This document shows, piece after piece, positions 39,070 through 50,345 of a stretch of DNA of 64,000 bases. Made by a program: the position numbers and the translations under genes. Source of the DNA: Monarcha castaneiventris obscurior (taxonomy: Eukaryota; Chordata; Aves; Passeriformes; Monarchidae); the NCBI GenBank assembly GCA_026261815.1, contig JAMPIT010000379.1:18836501-18900500 (forward strand), in the 5' to 3' direction. The first letter of the stretch is position 1; every line of letters starts with the position of its first letter. A model generated the notes under the pieces. That model did no database searches. It worked only from the letters and a program-made list of their open reading frames with translations, and had not been told where the DNA came from.

Positions 39070-39963
39070 GTTGTTGGGTAGGTGTCAGCAGTGAGGTGGC
39101 TTTAGGGGCAGCCTCTGTGAGGAAAGGCTAGGGCCAGCCCATGCTGGACGTGGATCAAGTCAGCTCCATGGATTTACTGCAGGATACAGCTGAGCCCCTC
39201 AGCCAGGACAGTGGTGCCTCTGGGAAAACTCTGGGAAAATATTTAAGCAAGGGAATAAAAATCCAAAACACACAGGTAGAGGAGAAACAAACAATGATAG
39301 TGAGACACAGCACAGGGAACACAAAGGCTGAAGGAAAAGGAAGAAGTGGAGGTGTTGCTCCAGGCACTGGAGCAGAGATTCCACTGCAGCCCGTGGAGGA
39401 GACCACAGTGGAATAGGTATAGGAGTAGGTATTTGCCTTCCAGTGTGTGTGCCACACCAGAGCTCCCTGGTGTTTCCTGAAAAAACACGAGCCCACCCTG
39501 GAGCCTGTGGGAGCAGCCCATGAGAAGGACCAGTGCTGGTGCAGGGGAAAAGTGTGAGGAGGAAGGAGCAGCAGAGAGGAACTGTGACGAAGTGATGTGA
39601 CTGCACATTCCCGTTCCCCATCCCCGTGGGCTGCTGGGTGATGGGGAGGGGGTAGAGCAGTCAGAATAACTAAAGAAGTAAAGCTGAGCCTGGGCAAAGG
39701 CAGGGCGAGGGAGAGTAGGGGACTGATGTGGGAGGGAAGTGTTGTTTTAACTTATCTTTGTTTCTCACTATCCAAATCTATTTTAACTGGCAGTAAGTTA
39801 GTTTTCCCCAAGCTGAGTCTGTTTTGCTAGTGCTGATAATTACTACAATGTCTCCCTGTTTTTATCGCGCTGTTCTTTCACTCTTTCATCTTACCATCAT
39901 CTCCCTTGTCCTGTTGAGGGGGAATGAGAGAGCAGAGTGAACATCAGCCAAGGTCAACCCACA
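39070..39963 (+). mobile_element. LTR-like sequence of an avian endogenous retrovirus
   Basis: This is a more GC-rich block in the intron. It includes CAGGACAGTGGTGCCTCTGG, GCAGGGGAAAAGTGTGAGGAG, GAGTCTGTTTTGCTAGTG and a terminal AAGGTCAACCCACA, all of which match from memory a widespread avian ERV LTR type with the same order of elements. The poly(A) signal expected around 39790 is decayed (AGTAAG). The frames it contains (39141-39416 plus; 39155-39697 minus) are not proteins I recognise. The 3' boundary is fairly clear and the 5' boundary is uncertain by tens of bases. No internal viral genes adjoin it. Confidence 0.7.
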
Positions 39964-42900
39964 AGTGGTTCTTTAAAGCTAATTATTTCAAAAATAAATA
40001 GACAAAGGTTTGGGATGAAGGTAGCTCTCTTACGGCCTTAATATAGGGAATCTCTAAGGAATCTACTCAGCTTACAGACTTTACTGCTAAATATGTCTAG
40101 GTGAAAGTAGTTATGCAGATGGAGTGAATAATTAATGATACCCACCTTGGCAGGTATACATACATATATTTATATGGATAGATAAAGTCATAGTCAAGGT
40201 TCTCTAACCCTGAACACTTAAATTGTTGCATAGGAACATTACTGGTTTCTACCAGTTTTCTCTGGTGTTATGGTCCTTCATGTTTTTCTAGGTATAAAGG
40301 TGGACAGTTGTACTTGGGATGGGATAGAGGCTTAAAGATAGCTGTCAGCATCCCAAGATTTTTGCCAAGAGGAATGACAACTATAAAATAAATAAAAATA
40401 AAATAAGTCTCATCTCTGTCAGGAGACATTTCAAGTTGATTTTCTTCTTTCTCAATCTGAGACTCTATTTAGGTTTGTTTTCACGCACTTCCTTACTGTG
40501 CTCTGCCCATACGTCTTTTCAATGGATCCTAATTACTTAATTATTTTATTGTCTTTATTGCTGAAGTTTAGCTTTTACTTGAACAAGGCACTTCTTTAGA
40601 GATCCGGGTTTTGTTACTTCAGATTTTGAGCAACACTTTTTTATATTTTTACCTTCTTCCTCTGAATTTGTACCTGCAGCTTGCCTTTTACAGGGAATAT
40701 GGTATCCAGGAACTCACATCTGTGGGTGATTCTTACTCTTGAGAGGTTTTTCCCTGTGCCAGGATTTAAGAAGTGGAAGTCTTAAGAAATATTCTGCCCA
40801 CATATGCATTCTTACTGTAAGCAGACAGCTGGTACTTCCTTTCATTATCCACCAGCAGGTAGTAAAAAGGAGGGAATCTGTGATTTGCATGGCCTCGAAG
40901 CTCGGGTAAGCTATTCAAATACAGACGGATTTGTGTAGTCTGACAACATGAATTCCTCTCGGGAATTTTGTGAGGGTTTCTCTAAGTTCTGTGCGTTTAT
41001 GCTCATATCCAGAAAACATGGCTTACACGTTATTGTATTTTATTGAGTTTATGCATATGGCAAGAACTGCATGTTCAGATTCTTCTTAGGCTTTTCTAGC
41101 ATTTCTTAGTGCTCAGGACCTTCTGTGAAAGGGAGAGTTGCAAGGTAGAATTAAGAACCTGAGCTGCAGGAAATATGTGTTTGTTTGGATAACTTTTCTT
41201 GGCATGAATATAAAATGTCTACTGTATGGGGTTTTTAATAGGCCATCCTTTAAAGTGATTGAGCAATTTGTTAGGGTTGGCTGAAATCAATGAGCTTTGT
41301 GAGAGTACAGAAAATTCTATTTTGTTTATATGCTTCCATCACTGGCTTGTAAATTGCCCAAAATGTTACCTCCTTTTGGCAGTTTCTTTTTGTAAATGAA
41401 GAATTGGGACATTACTGGAATATGAGTTAAGTATTTGAGCTTTAATATCACTTGAAATTGGAGCAAAGAGAAATATTTGACCATCAGATTCAAAGCTGTA
41501 ACTAACAGTGATTTTAAGTAGCTGTGGTTTGCAGAACTTGTATGTTCCTCAGTTGTGGTTGTGTATTTTGTTTGTCAGGGTACCTGGGTTTGCATCTAGA
41601 AATGCATCTTAAATCTGAGTATCATGAACAGATTGTGTAATGCAGCACAATTGCTAATTAAATATTAGTATATGCAAGCCAATTTTTTTTTTTAAATTTC
41701 CATCTAGTTCCAGCACTTGGAAACTTGTCAGGAAAGTACTCTATAGTGCATAATTCTCAATACAAAGTGTACAAAATTTTCCTGGGTGACAAAGGATTAT
41801 TTGTCAAGAGAGTTGTTGTTTGTTTTGCTTTTTTCCTCTGCTTAATTAGATTATTTTTTAAAATGTGGACATGCAAAAGAGGTTGATAAGGTTCCTGTCT
41901 TCAAGTGTATTGTGGCAGATGTAAGGGATTTCTTCTGGCTAGGTTAGAAATTATTTGGCCTGTCTTCCAAATGCCTATAAATACTGCAAAGTATAAAATA
42001 CAAACTGCACATAATAACCAATTTCACCATTACCAAGAGTTCTTTATTAATGCTTTCTTCTCCTCCATCTGATTCTGGGTCATTCTTGAGGTTTCAAACT
42101 GGTTGTTGATCCTTCCAAGTGTTACTGTTCTTCAGAACTTGATCTCTTTGCTTTCAAAACAATATTGTTACAGATCTGAGTCTGAGCTGTACTACTTATG
42201 TGGTTTTAAAGAATAGAGACTTGAAGTGCATCACTCTGGGGGAGTCCCACTCACTAAACCTTGCTGAATCATATTCTTGGATAGCTTGGCTATTATGCAT
42301 GTATGTGGTTATGCATATGAATGTGGAAAATTACCCCTTTAAGCCACCTCCTGCATTTGGTTTTGAGAAGCCTAGCACAGTCCACTCCATTTAAGAAAAA
42401 GTCATCTATATGACCTGCAAACAGTATGAAATTGCTGTTCTCTTCCCCCTCTTCCTTTAAAAGACTGCAGGTGGACTTGCCTCTGCAGGGACCTTAATTT
42501 AAACCTTGCTTTTATTTTCTCTGGCTCTGACAAACATCTTTCTCTTTACCTCAATTCTGGACTGACACACTGCTCTCTGTAGATGCAACTGCTACTGAGC
42601 TACATGCTAAGGTGAACAAGAGAGCGAAAACAATAAGAGGTAAAATATTTCCTTTCATTAAAATAGTCTGTACTGTTAGACTTCCTTCCTTTGATCCCTC
42701 AGCCTTGGTGCATTGTAGGGCATTTGGCCTTCTGGAATTAATCATTGCTTGATTAAGAGACTTGTGTTTATATTGCTGTATGTATTTTTACAGAGATTAA
42801 TTAGCTTAAGATTCCCAATGACGCCAGCTATAAGAAAACAAAACATTTTGTTCCACTCTTGAAGCACTGGGAAGGTTGTAACAAGAAAATGCTGCTGAAG

Positions 42901-43838
42901 CCTGGAAAGATTGAAGGTTTGACAGGACATTTTCTCAGGGGCTGCTTGAAGATACCTCAGAAAGCAAATACAGATCCAGTTTGTGGTATCTGTAGTGTGA
43001 TTTTAAAAATTTGGAACCTTGTCCTAAAGAATTCTAAAATCAACTTATTTGATAATGAATGGCAATAAAGAATATTTGCATATGTGTTCATTCTGTTAAG
43101 ATGATTAAATTTAAAACAGACTTTATATAAAGAGGGTTCATTTTTTCTGAGTGGTGACATACTCTAAATAGAGTACTTTTCTTTTCCCTTGGATGAAATA
43201 GAGTGAAACAAACCACAATTAAGAATATTTTTTTCCTCTGATAAATATGTGGCTCTCATACACAGGAATAACGTCTGGCAAAAATATAGGAATATTTGTG
43301 ATATTTACCTCCCTGTGAAAATGCAGCAGGTATGTCCAGAATTTTGCAAGCAGTAACATCGTTTTTTTTAATCTTAGGTAGCTACCAATACTTCCCAGGT
43401 GATCACTATCTAACATTGTGGTAATATCAGTGGTCCATTATAAAGAATCTGTAAAGTATTCCTGCTGGAAACAAGTCTAAAAAAAGCACATTTGAGACAA
43501 TTATTTCAGGAAGCCCTAAGTAGGCTATGCTGTTGCATAGCAACAGAGCCAGGCAGTCCTTCGTCTCTAAAGTAGTCAGTGTACACATGGGAACAGAATG
43601 CAAAAATGATGGAAACCTTGAAAAATATAAGGCTGAGGATAGGAGAAACCAAAGTGAAATGGTACACAGTATAAAATGTGAATCTATTTTATGACTTACA
43701 ATAAATTGAACTGCTTTTAAGTTAAAAAACCTGAAATGCTGTTAACCAAATTGTGTGGGGGTTTTTTGTAGCTTCTAGATAGTAATTAAAAGGCAGAATG
43801 TCTGATGGCTGAGAAAACTAATTCAAATGTAAAGTAGG
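39964..43838 (+). other. PKIA intron 1, third part
   Basis: AT-rich intronic sequence with no recognised gene or mobile element. An A-rich stretch lies at 40384-40405. Confidence 0.6.
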
Positions 43839-43843
43839 TTTTA

Positions 43844-43995
43844 AATGCCTGCCACAGAAAAAAAAAAGGATGGAAAAGGCAATTTGTTATTAACAAAACA
43901 AAAAGCCAACCAGATAAACCAGGAATGTGAACGATACATTAATCAGTATTTTAGAAATTGCCTTTTCCATCCATTTTTTTTCTGTGCCAGGCATT
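43844..43995. repeat. Long inverted repeat, 42/41-nt arms with 69-nt spacer
   Basis: The left arm is 43844-43885 and the right arm 43955-43995. Reverse-complementing the right arm gives AATGCCTGGCACAG, then an A-run, then GGATGGAAAAGGCAATTT. The left arm is the same apart from one substitution (CTGCC versus CTGGC) and differences at the A-run. A few more flanking bases also pair. As RNA or single-stranded DNA this would form a strong hairpin. It has no coding capacity. It could be a small non-autonomous DNA element with terminal inverted repeats, but I see no obvious target-site duplication. Confidence 0.88.
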
Positions 43996-45906
43996 GAAAA
44001 TATACTTCAGATGTCTCATATTCACGGGTCTTCAGGCTAGCCCAGTGGTATTTATCTCTGCAAATACTGAAAAATGTGATGTCATTGTTAGTATTTTTGG
44101 AAACTCCAAGCTTGCACATGAAATGTGAGATTTTAACAGAAGCATATTATAATATAGCAGTTTTATTTTTGTGAGAGGTAATTGATTTTATTAAAAGCGA
44201 ATAGGAACCAATATTTAATGTTTAAAAATACACGGTTGTGGTTGATCCTGCTATCAAAAAAAGGCAAATCCTTTCCTTTCAGTACAGTGTTTGCCACTGT
44301 CCAAGAAGAAACAGTAATAAGCTCAAGCTCTTCTGTTCTGGATGCTGCAACACATACTTTCATGATGAGTCATGACTGCATGATTTTAAAAGATAATCAC
44401 ATGCAAACAGTTGAGCTACTTCACCAGAAACTGCTGAAAAGATATGTAATTCAACAAATGTTGCTTCTGTTTAGTAGCTTAAATTGTCCTAAAGATTTGA
44501 GGAAAGTGCCTTGGAGGGGGGACAGTTTTTTGTTTTAATAATAAGGAAGTATTTAAGGACAACTAAACTGTGGTGCATTTAGATGTCTTGAATATTTAAT
44601 AGCCAGACTACACATTCTACAGAAACATTGAAGAATCCTAGCAAATAGGTCAGGAAGAAACCTTATGAAAATGCTGGTGCATCCTCCTGTTATAGATGCT
44701 AAGTTATAAATGCTGTCATGATACTGTTATCTAGACATTTTCTTTTTGCTGTTCTAACTGCATGCTTTCCCTTTCAAAGGCTTTTGTTACCTGCAAACGG
44801 CTGTTGCAGATGCTGTAAACATATCAGTCAAATTGACAGAATGCAGAACATCACAAAATGCAAACTTTAGTTAACTTGGGAATGGGAACAACCCATTGTA
44901 GTGAAGGAGCCAAGCCCTGCATTCAAATCAGTGGCCCTGTGTAAAGTCCTTGAGTCCAGTTAGCCCACTGGAAGCTTTTTGGTAGAGCAGCTGGAAGAGT
45001 CCACCACTGTCTTCCTTTTTTGGTTGTAAATTGGTTTCCCTAACTGAACTCTTGCATTATCTAAGGCAATTGCTGCTTCCCTCCCATCTCCATATGCTTT
45101 TTTCTTCCTCTCTGCTCTTGTTCTGCAGACAGATTACCATTTATGGATGGTACATCCCTACCTGAAATCAGAAACATCCATATTGTGTTTTTATATTGCC
45201 ATCATGTTCCCCTAGCCCAACACATGCATAGATAAGTCCTGGCAGAGCTAGCTAATATCTTCTTGCTAACCGTTACCTCTACTGATATTTTAAAACAATG
45301 AAGAGCAAGCTCTTACCCTTTGCATAACAAAGCTGTGTATTTTGTCAGACTGGGCGTATGTTTATATGGAAGACATGGGCTACATTTCTTGGCTTCTTCA
45401 TGTTAGTTTCATGGTTTGCAGTGAGGAATTGCAGCAACTATAAGGAATTACTTAGGAATGTTTAGCCATTCAGAGCTATAGTTCAGTTGAGTATTTGAGC
45501 CCTTATAAAGAAATGGAGGCTGCCTTATGCTATGGAGCTATTTTTTGGAAAATACAGCTGGTTCCCAAATGGAAAAGTGCACCACAATGTATTGCATATG
45601 GTCTGTGTACCATTTCTTGTTTGTTTGTTGGATTTTTTGGTTGTTTTTCTCTTTTGATGAGAATGAAGTCTTCTTGGGGGGGGGGGGTGACTGGGGGGGT
45701 TTTTTGAGGGTTTTTTTTGGGTTTTTTGTTTTGACCTCAAAAGCCTTTGTACTAGTTAAGTAATATCTAGCAAGATGTATAACTGCAAACTAAAAAATAA
45801 AAAAAGATAGTGAGGGAAATAGATCTTACATGGATAAGCATTTTATGGATGCTGAATTAGAAAATTCAATGGACCAGAATCCTCTTCGGTCATCTAGAGC
45901 AGGATT
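43996..45906 (+). other. PKIA intron 1, fourth part
   Basis: AT-rich intronic DNA. Apart from the G-rich tract at 45676-45721, nothing stands out. The 118-codon plus frame at 44182-44538 has no recognised domain. Confidence 0.6.
45676..45721 (+). repeat. G-run cluster, potential G-quadruplex
   Basis: G12 (45676-45687), G7 (45693-45699), then GGG at 45708-45710 and 45719-45721, separated by short loops that are mostly T. The cluster is on the coding strand of PKIA intron 1. Confidence 0.8.
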
Positions 45907-46315
45907 CGTGGAATCATAAGATAGCAGGTTAGAAGGGGACCTCAAGGATCATCTAGTCTAACTTCTCTTGGCAAAAGCATCTCTAGACAAGATGGCCCAG
46001 CACCCTGTTCAGCTAAATCTTATAAGTGTCCAATACTGGGGAATCCACCACTTGCCTGGAGAGATTATTCCAGTGTTCTAATTGTGAATAATGTTCTTCT
46101 TGTGTCCAACTGGAATCTCACCAGTAGTAATTTGTAATCATTACCCCTCATCTTTTCCATGTGACTCCTCGTAAAAAGGGAGTCTCCATTGTCATTCTAG
46201 CCACCCTTTAGATACTGAAAGATGGTGATAAGGGTTTTCCCTAAAACCTTCTTTTCTCAAGGCTGAACAAATGCAGTTCTCATGGCCTAATAGCTCTCAT
46301 TCTTAGTCCCTTCCA
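45907..46315 (-). mobile_element. CR1 LINE 3'-end fragment, diverged
   Basis: This begins with a diverged antisense CR1 tail (GGAATCATAAGATAGCAGG), then GGACCTCAAGGATCATCTAG. CR1-like 3' UTR and late ORF2 sequence follows in antisense (GGGAGTCTCCATTGTC, CTTTAGATACTGAAAG, CTTTTCTCAAGGCTGAACAA). It is older and more diverged than the copy at 49584, and it is 5'-truncated. Confidence 0.8.
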
Positions 46316-49300
46316 TAGCATTAAACTTCTGCCAAAAACTGGAAATCTGTTTAATAGAAAACCCTTTATCTGAGTGGCTTCCGCATTATTGCCTATGTAT
46401 CATAGATTGTTTGGAAGGCTCATACTGGTCTGCAAGTAATTCACTGAACTATTTTGCTATCAGGCCTTCAGTTAAAAGTTTGCTAATCCTGTATATTTTT
46501 TTTTTAATGGAAAGTTGTCTGTAAGGAAAACAGTGGCTCACAGCAGTTTGGCCCAAAATATTTGCAGGTTACGGATCATGACTGTTCAGTGTTTTGGGGT
46601 TTTTTTCCCCATGAAGCCATATGCAGGCTGTTGTATGTAGTAATGACTAAAGGAGATGTGGCTGGTACAAAAACAGTGACTACAGTGCTTATATCAAGTT
46701 CTCTAAGGAACAGAGTCTCAGCTAATGAGAGCTGTGTTGATCAATACCTTTAAATCACTGGCTGTGAATGGTGGCACTACTGACAGAAGTGTCTGAGAGA
46801 ATAAACTTGATTATAGCATGAATCCTGAATTAAAGGCAAGGTTAGGAAGATACAGAGCTTCATGAGTGAAGCCCACACAAATTTCCCTCCCCCCTAATCC
46901 CCATCCCCTCTACTAAACATCCTGATGCTAAGCAGACACCAACTTCACGTTTCTGCAGCAAGTCTTTTCTTTTCTGCACGGAGCATTTCCAGTCAGTTAT
47001 GAATTCTGAATAGACTGGTCTTTTCCAGTTACCCAACAGTTGAGGAAGACCCCGTTTTTGTTGTTGAGGGGTAGCTTTTGTGTCAAAGTCTTCATGGGCT
47101 TATTCCATCTCACTGTTCTGTGAGTGCTTCTGGATTGCCTTATAAGGACCCCAATAAACAGTCTTTCTCCAAAGGCTGAAACCAGTCCTTTTGAACAAAC
47201 ACTGTACTTGTTCAGTATACTGTTATACCTGTGCTCCTTGAAGCACCACACCATTCTAAGGCGCTGCATACCTGGCCTCACTCTCCCAGAACCTTAGAAC
47301 ATCGACCTCCCTAAATCTCAGATAGATGTGAGGATGCTCAGCAGATGTGTGTCAGGTGAGGAGCTAAAATGCTCTCATCTGGCTTGAGGCCCTTATCTAT
47401 CTCTATGATTATGAGGTGCTTGCAATGGATTTAACTGTTCATAGAGAGTATCAGAGCGTCCTGAAAAGTAGTGCTGTAACTTGCTCCTTCCCTTCACAAA
47501 CCAAGAGGTTCATTTACAGACTGCAAGTAAAAATTCACATAGCAGTGGATGCCTTTTCTCACAAACACGTGTTGCTTGCCATCAGTATTCTCTTTAGGTT
47601 AGGCAGTGAACAGTGATGGTAGATTCTAGGTCACCCTCTTCTGCTCCCTAATGTAGTGTCCCCATGTGGATATTTAAATATTGTGATTAAATTCTTCCAT
47701 AGGATGTTAATTTCAAAATATCAAAACATTTATTGTTATTTTTTCATTACTCCCCAAACCATCAATAATCGTCTGCACTGTATCTTTCCAAAGAGCCAAG
47801 GTCTCTCTAGTATTGCTTCATTGGTTATGTTTGCTTTTTTTTTTTATTTGCTGCTGTTACCTCACTGCCCAGTGAAATATGGAACAGTGGAAGCTAAAAC
47901 TGAATTTGTGACTGCAACTTAAGTGGTGGATGAGAGACCAAATTCTTATAGTCATGGGCGTAATGAAATTTGCCTGAGCAAGGACATGGTAAGAATTGTA
48001 ATTATTTGGCTTTCAGTTCTGTAGACATCTTTAGGAAAACTGCAACTTAGATAACATAGAAGGAAAACCTATTAACTGTCTTTGTGAATGATTTTTTTGT
48101 ATAGGTTGTGAGCTGAAGGATATCTAACTTCTTAGTGCTTTTTAAATGCATTTAAATGCATTATTATACAAGCTTAGTTTTTTTCTGAAGAAAATCTCAG
48201 GTGGTAATTTTCTTTGTTCTGTTTCATTGTTTAACCAGTTGAATTGCCCACTAATTTTTTTTCAAGACCTTAATAGTACTAGGATTGCTACGTGTAGAAT
48301 GTGCACCCTAAAAGTATGCTAATTGTCAAAGCTAAGAGGCCTGTTCTGTATTACTATTTTATGGATCTGGTCACTTCAGAAACATCAGACAGAAAAAACT
48401 ACATGAGGAATTTTCAAAGTGCACATTAAAATACTGCCCAGCTTGGTATCTTGCATTGTTATTAATATTTTCTTTAATTGGATTTCAAGAGTAAATGCTA
48501 TTTTCCTGTTCCTCTGTGTCTGTGCAAAAGCACACTATGATATAACACAATAGATACAATCTCTGTGGAGGAAAAATGCTTTTGTTAAATTGTTCCTCTG
48601 GTTTTGCTTTCAGCGTAGAAGACCATGGATAAGGTAGAAATCTAGGTACAGGTTGCTGTGGAATAGATCTATATCCTCACTGGAAAGAGCCCTGTAGCCC
48701 TGTCTCTAAATTAAGGCTAGATTTGGAACCAAAATTTATTTTAAAAGCATAATTATACACCTTCTCTAAATCAGACATGCTATTAAATGACAAATTCTCT
48801 TTTTCTTTTTTTTTTTTTTTTGTTCCCTTGTGAAAGCTGAATATAGATAATTACATTTAAATAATGTGCTGATCGTGATACAACATTTAGCAGCCAAAGC
48901 CTGGGAGAGTTTTATTTGAAAATCTCTTATTTGATGCTGCCATTAAGCATAGATGGAGAAAGAGCGGGAATATACATTGAAGGATTGTACCTCTTAGCCT
49001 TACACTGCAGGTTTGCCTAGAAAATGGCAGCTCTCTGGTGCTCGCCAGCAGCACGTGCCAAATTCATGGACAAGCCGTGTGTATGTCAAGTGCCCACTCT
49101 TGTTCTGTCTTCCTTTTAAAATAATAATGGATACCAACTAGCAGAGGTACTTCAAATTCACTTGGGCTTCTTTTAGGGATCTAGTCCCTTAAACAAGCTA
49201 AATCCAACAGCCCTAGGTACCTCTAGCCCTTAAGCAGTAGAGACACTGATTTTTAATTCATGCTGGTATACCACATGATTTCTGTACTTTTCCTCCCAAG

Positions 49301-49583
49301 CCCTTGAGAACAGTGGCACCATGTAATACTGGGTTTCACTGATTGCTTATGGAACACAGTCAAATTTGGATTGCATTTGTGAACTCATCAGTAACTTCTT
49401 AGGATTTTTTTTTCAGTTACAGAGATTTGACAGATGTCTTCAGAACCTTGTGGGATAACATTTGCTATATATAGTGTGGAAATTGAAAATTTAATATAAA
49501 TTGGATTGTGGAGTTAAAGGAGTATTCTGGTAAATTTCTGAAAACACAAATACTGATTCTGTATCTGTTAAATTATACTGTTC
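46316..49583 (+). other. PKIA intron 1, fifth part
   Basis: AT-rich intronic sequence with no recognised gene. T-runs occur at about 48807-48821 and a small AAATGCATTT duplication near 48145-48160. Confidence 0.6.
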
Positions 49584-50345
49584 TCATCATAGAATCATTA
49601 AGGTTGGAAAAGACCTCTAAGAACATCAAGTAGAGCCATTAACCAAACATCACCACATTCACCACAACAACATGGCCCTAAGTTCCACATCTATAAGTCT
49701 TTTGAAAATTTCCAGGGATGGTGATTTACCACTTCCCTGGGCAGTCTGTTCCAATGCCTGACCACCCTTTCTGTGAAAAAAGTATTCCTAATATCCAATC
49801 TAAGCAGCTCCTGGTGCAAGTGGAGACATTTCCTGTCATCCTGTCACTTGTTACTTGGGAGAAGAGACTGACCCCCACCTGGCTACAGCCTCCTTTCAGG
49901 CAGAATGGTAAGGTCCCCCCGACCCTCCTTTTCTGCAGGCTAAACACCCCCAGCTCCCTCAGCTGCTCCTCACAGGACTTGTGCTCCAGACTTTTCCCCA
50001 GCTCCATTGCCCTTCTCTGGACATGCTCTAGCACCTCAGTGTCCTTGCCATGAGGGGCCCAAAACTGAACACAGGATTTGGGTGCAGCCATACCACTGCT
50101 GAATACAGGGTGACAATCACTGCCCTGATCCTGCTGGCCACAATATATCTGATCCAGGCCAGAATGCCATTGGCCTTCTTGGCCATCTGGGCACACTCTG
50201 GATCATGTTCAGCTGCTATTGACCAGCACCCCTAGGTCCTTTTCCACTGAGCAGCTTGCCAGCCTCTTTTCCTCCAGCCTGTAGCATTGTGTGGCGTTGT
50301 TCTGATGCAGATTCAGGACCCAGGACTTTCCCTTGTTGAACCTAT
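49584..50345 (-). mobile_element. CR1 LINE fragment, ORF2 C-terminus and 3' UTR
   Basis: The antisense tail CATCATAGAATCATTAAGG is at the low end. The minus-strand frame 49726-50196 reads CVQFWAPHGKDTEVLEHVQ, then LEHKSCEEQLRELGVFSLQ, then a [14 protein letters not shown] segment, the standard order for the CR1 ORF2 C-terminal region. Further up, an AQMAKKANGILAWIR segment is in another frame, so the copy is frameshifted. It is truncated near 50345, before the catalytic core, and inserted antisense to PKIA. Confidence 0.93.

Noticed and set aside
39141..39697. Frames of 91 (plus) and 180, 140, 121 (minus) codons
   Set aside because: They fall inside the LTR-like block, overlap one another on the minus strand, and have no recognisable domain.
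49718..50053. 111-codon plus-strand frame
   Set aside because: It lies on the opposite strand of a clear CR1 ORF2 remnant, so it is a shadow.
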